Origin: Acidobacteriota bacterium
Lineage (GTDB): Bacteria; Acidobacteriota; Terriglobia; Terriglobales; Acidobacteriaceae
Length of the DNA: 8,039 bases
Assembly (NCBI GenBank): GCA_021780415.1
Contig: JAJXYW010000138.1
Span: 1-8,039, forward strand
Direction of reading: 5' to 3'
Shown piece by piece: positions 7,526 to 8,039 of the stretch. The notes under the pieces are model-generated. The model had not been told where the DNA came from. It searched no databases and saw only the letters and a list, made by a program, of their open reading frames with translations. A program made the translations under genes and the position numbers. Position 1 is the stretch's first letter. Every line of letters begins with the position of its first letter.

Positions 7526-7795
7526 GTGACCGACGTGGAGAGGCGGAATGTGGCGGTGGTGAGAAGGTACTTCGACGGCTGCAACTCCGGCGACTTGACC
7601 GTTCTGCTCAACACGCTCACGAAGGACGTCATCCACTACTTCCTCGACCCGAAGTTCCCGCCGATTCGAGGCGCCGAGCACCTGGCGAACTATTGGCGCA
7701 AGTACAAAGTGGCCAGGGTCAGATCTTGCAATGACACAATTCGTGCCTTACCTCCCTCCTTTCTCCGTGCTCTCCGTGTCCTCCGTGGTGAATGA
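7526..7795 (+). pseudogene. Truncated SnoaL-like (NTF2 fold) protein gene
   Basis: The first roughly 63 codons (to about 7714) look like the N-terminal half of a SnoaL/NTF2-like domain: RNVAVVRRYFDGCNSGDL (7-24), LLNTLTKDVIHYFLDPKF (27-44) and IRGAEHLANYWRKY (47-60). Family members are usually about 120-150 residues long, and the following strands expected after YWRKY are missing. Instead the frame runs on through an unrelated tail (RSCNDTIRALPPSF...) encoded partly by the CTCCGTG tandem repeat, ending with TGA 7793-7795 at 89 residues. The strong AGGAGG and GTG start show the beginning is intact, so the gene appears broken by a deletion or insertion at about 7715. The intact form might act on or bind small molecules, but no function should be assigned to this remnant. 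Confidence 0.65.
7763..7789. repeat. CTCCGTG 9-bp tandem repeat (three units)
   Basis: CTCCGTG starts at 7763, 7772 and 7781 with an exact period of nine, each unit ending in two variable bases (CT, TC, GT), then GAATGAG. On the other strand this reads as the CACCACGGAG/ACACGGAG type of dispersed repeat seen in many environmental bacterial genomes, which gives spurious HHGGHGEHGE-like translations. It sits exactly where the SnoaL-like gene has lost its 3' half, so it may mark the rearrangement junction. Confidence 0.65.
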
Positions 7796-7905
7796 GAATG
7801 CAGGGTGTTGATCTTAGTGAAGCGGCAGATGGCAGGATTGCAGGCAAGAGACACGGTTCGTCATCGCCGGGGTTGCGCGGCCTGCTTGATCGAGGAGTCC
7901 CGTGC

Positions 7906-8039
7906 ATGACCTACTCTCGCATCCTCTTTTGTTCACTCGTGGCGCTGTTGGTCATATCGACGCGCAATCTGGCCGAGGGAGCCCAACAGAAGGCGGCTCC
8001 GTTGGTCATCGGCGAGACGTTCACCATCGATTCCAAGAT
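7906..8039 (+). CDS. 5' end of a secreted protein, possibly an alpha/beta-hydrolase (esterase) (3' truncated by the window)
   Basis: ATG 7906 follows GAGGAG (7892-7897) at an eight-base spacing and opens a frame that stays open to the window edge, giving 44 complete codons. The N-terminus has R5, then the hydrophobic stretch ILFCSLVALLVIS (6-18), and small residues around LAEGA (22-26): a likely Sec signal peptide cleaved near residue 26. The mature start reads APLVIGETFTIDSK (31-44). A short 'GETFTI-SK' opening is common in secreted putative esterases of the esterase-D/Fes-like alpha/beta-hydrolase family, but the catalytic region lies outside the window, so this is only a suggestion. The signal peptide and start are well supported; the enzyme class is weak. 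About 110 bases separate it from the SnoaL-like remnant, and I see no promoter there. Confidence 0.55.
   Translation, partial: MTYSRILFCSLVALLVISTRNLAEGAQQKAAPLVIGETFTIDSK

Noticed and set aside
7445..7730. TGCAAGATC (7445-7453) and GATCTTGCA (7722-7730) as terminal inverted repeats of an insertion element
   Set aside because: A 9-base inverted match within a few hundred bases can arise by chance, no transposase is present, and the strong gene start at 7526 lies between them.
7719..7907. 62-aa minus-strand open frame with an HHGGHGEHGE stretch
   Set aside because: This is the known spurious translation of the CACGGAG-type repeat, not a gene.

Overview
The window is GC-rich bacterial DNA, probably from a soil or environmental Acidobacteriota-like organism. 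The best clue is two tandem eukaryotic-type Ser/Thr kinase-family genes, one ending in PD40/TolB-like propeller repeats and one joining a kinase to a TolB-N-like domain and TPRs. This pairing is very common in Acidobacteriota, though Myxococcota, Gemmatimonadota and related groups also have it. The phylum assignment is inference.

Layout. Bases 1-533 are the 3' end of a PD40-repeat protein, probably the C-terminus of a kinase. It is followed after one base by a complete 724-aa cytosolic Ser/Thr kinase (535-2709). A roughly 340-bp gap (2710-3050) holds an inverted repeat near the kinase stop, a short GC hairpin, an attC-like R-box pair and a perfect -35 hexamer. Bases 3051-7256 carry two abutting genes: a 252-aa PD-(D/E)XK-type nuclease of the HamA/DUF1837 family and an 1148-aa DExH helicase. 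Together they form a Hachiman (HamAB, AbpAB-related) anti-phage defence operon. Bases 7257-7440 hold two hairpins resembling integron attC sites. Bases 7526-7795 are a 5' fragment of a SnoaL-like gene that loses its homology at about codon 63 and runs into a CTCCGTG 9-bp tandem repeat. The window ends in the signal-peptide-bearing start of a secreted protein, perhaps an alpha/beta-hydrolase-type esterase (7906 to the edge).

How it fits together. The flanking genes look like ordinary host chromosome with very G/C-rich third codon positions. The Hachiman pair has visibly more mixed codon use and lies tightly between attC-like sequences: GTTATGC ends 31 bp before the first start codon, and the CGCATAAC box begins 6 bp after the last stop. 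This is gene-cassette geometry, although a cassette of about 4.3 kb with two genes would be unusually large and neither site is a textbook attC. The defence system is a known type; its possible carriage as an integron-like cassette is the part most worth checking. No RNA genes, CRISPR arrays, complete insertion sequences or transposase genes were seen.
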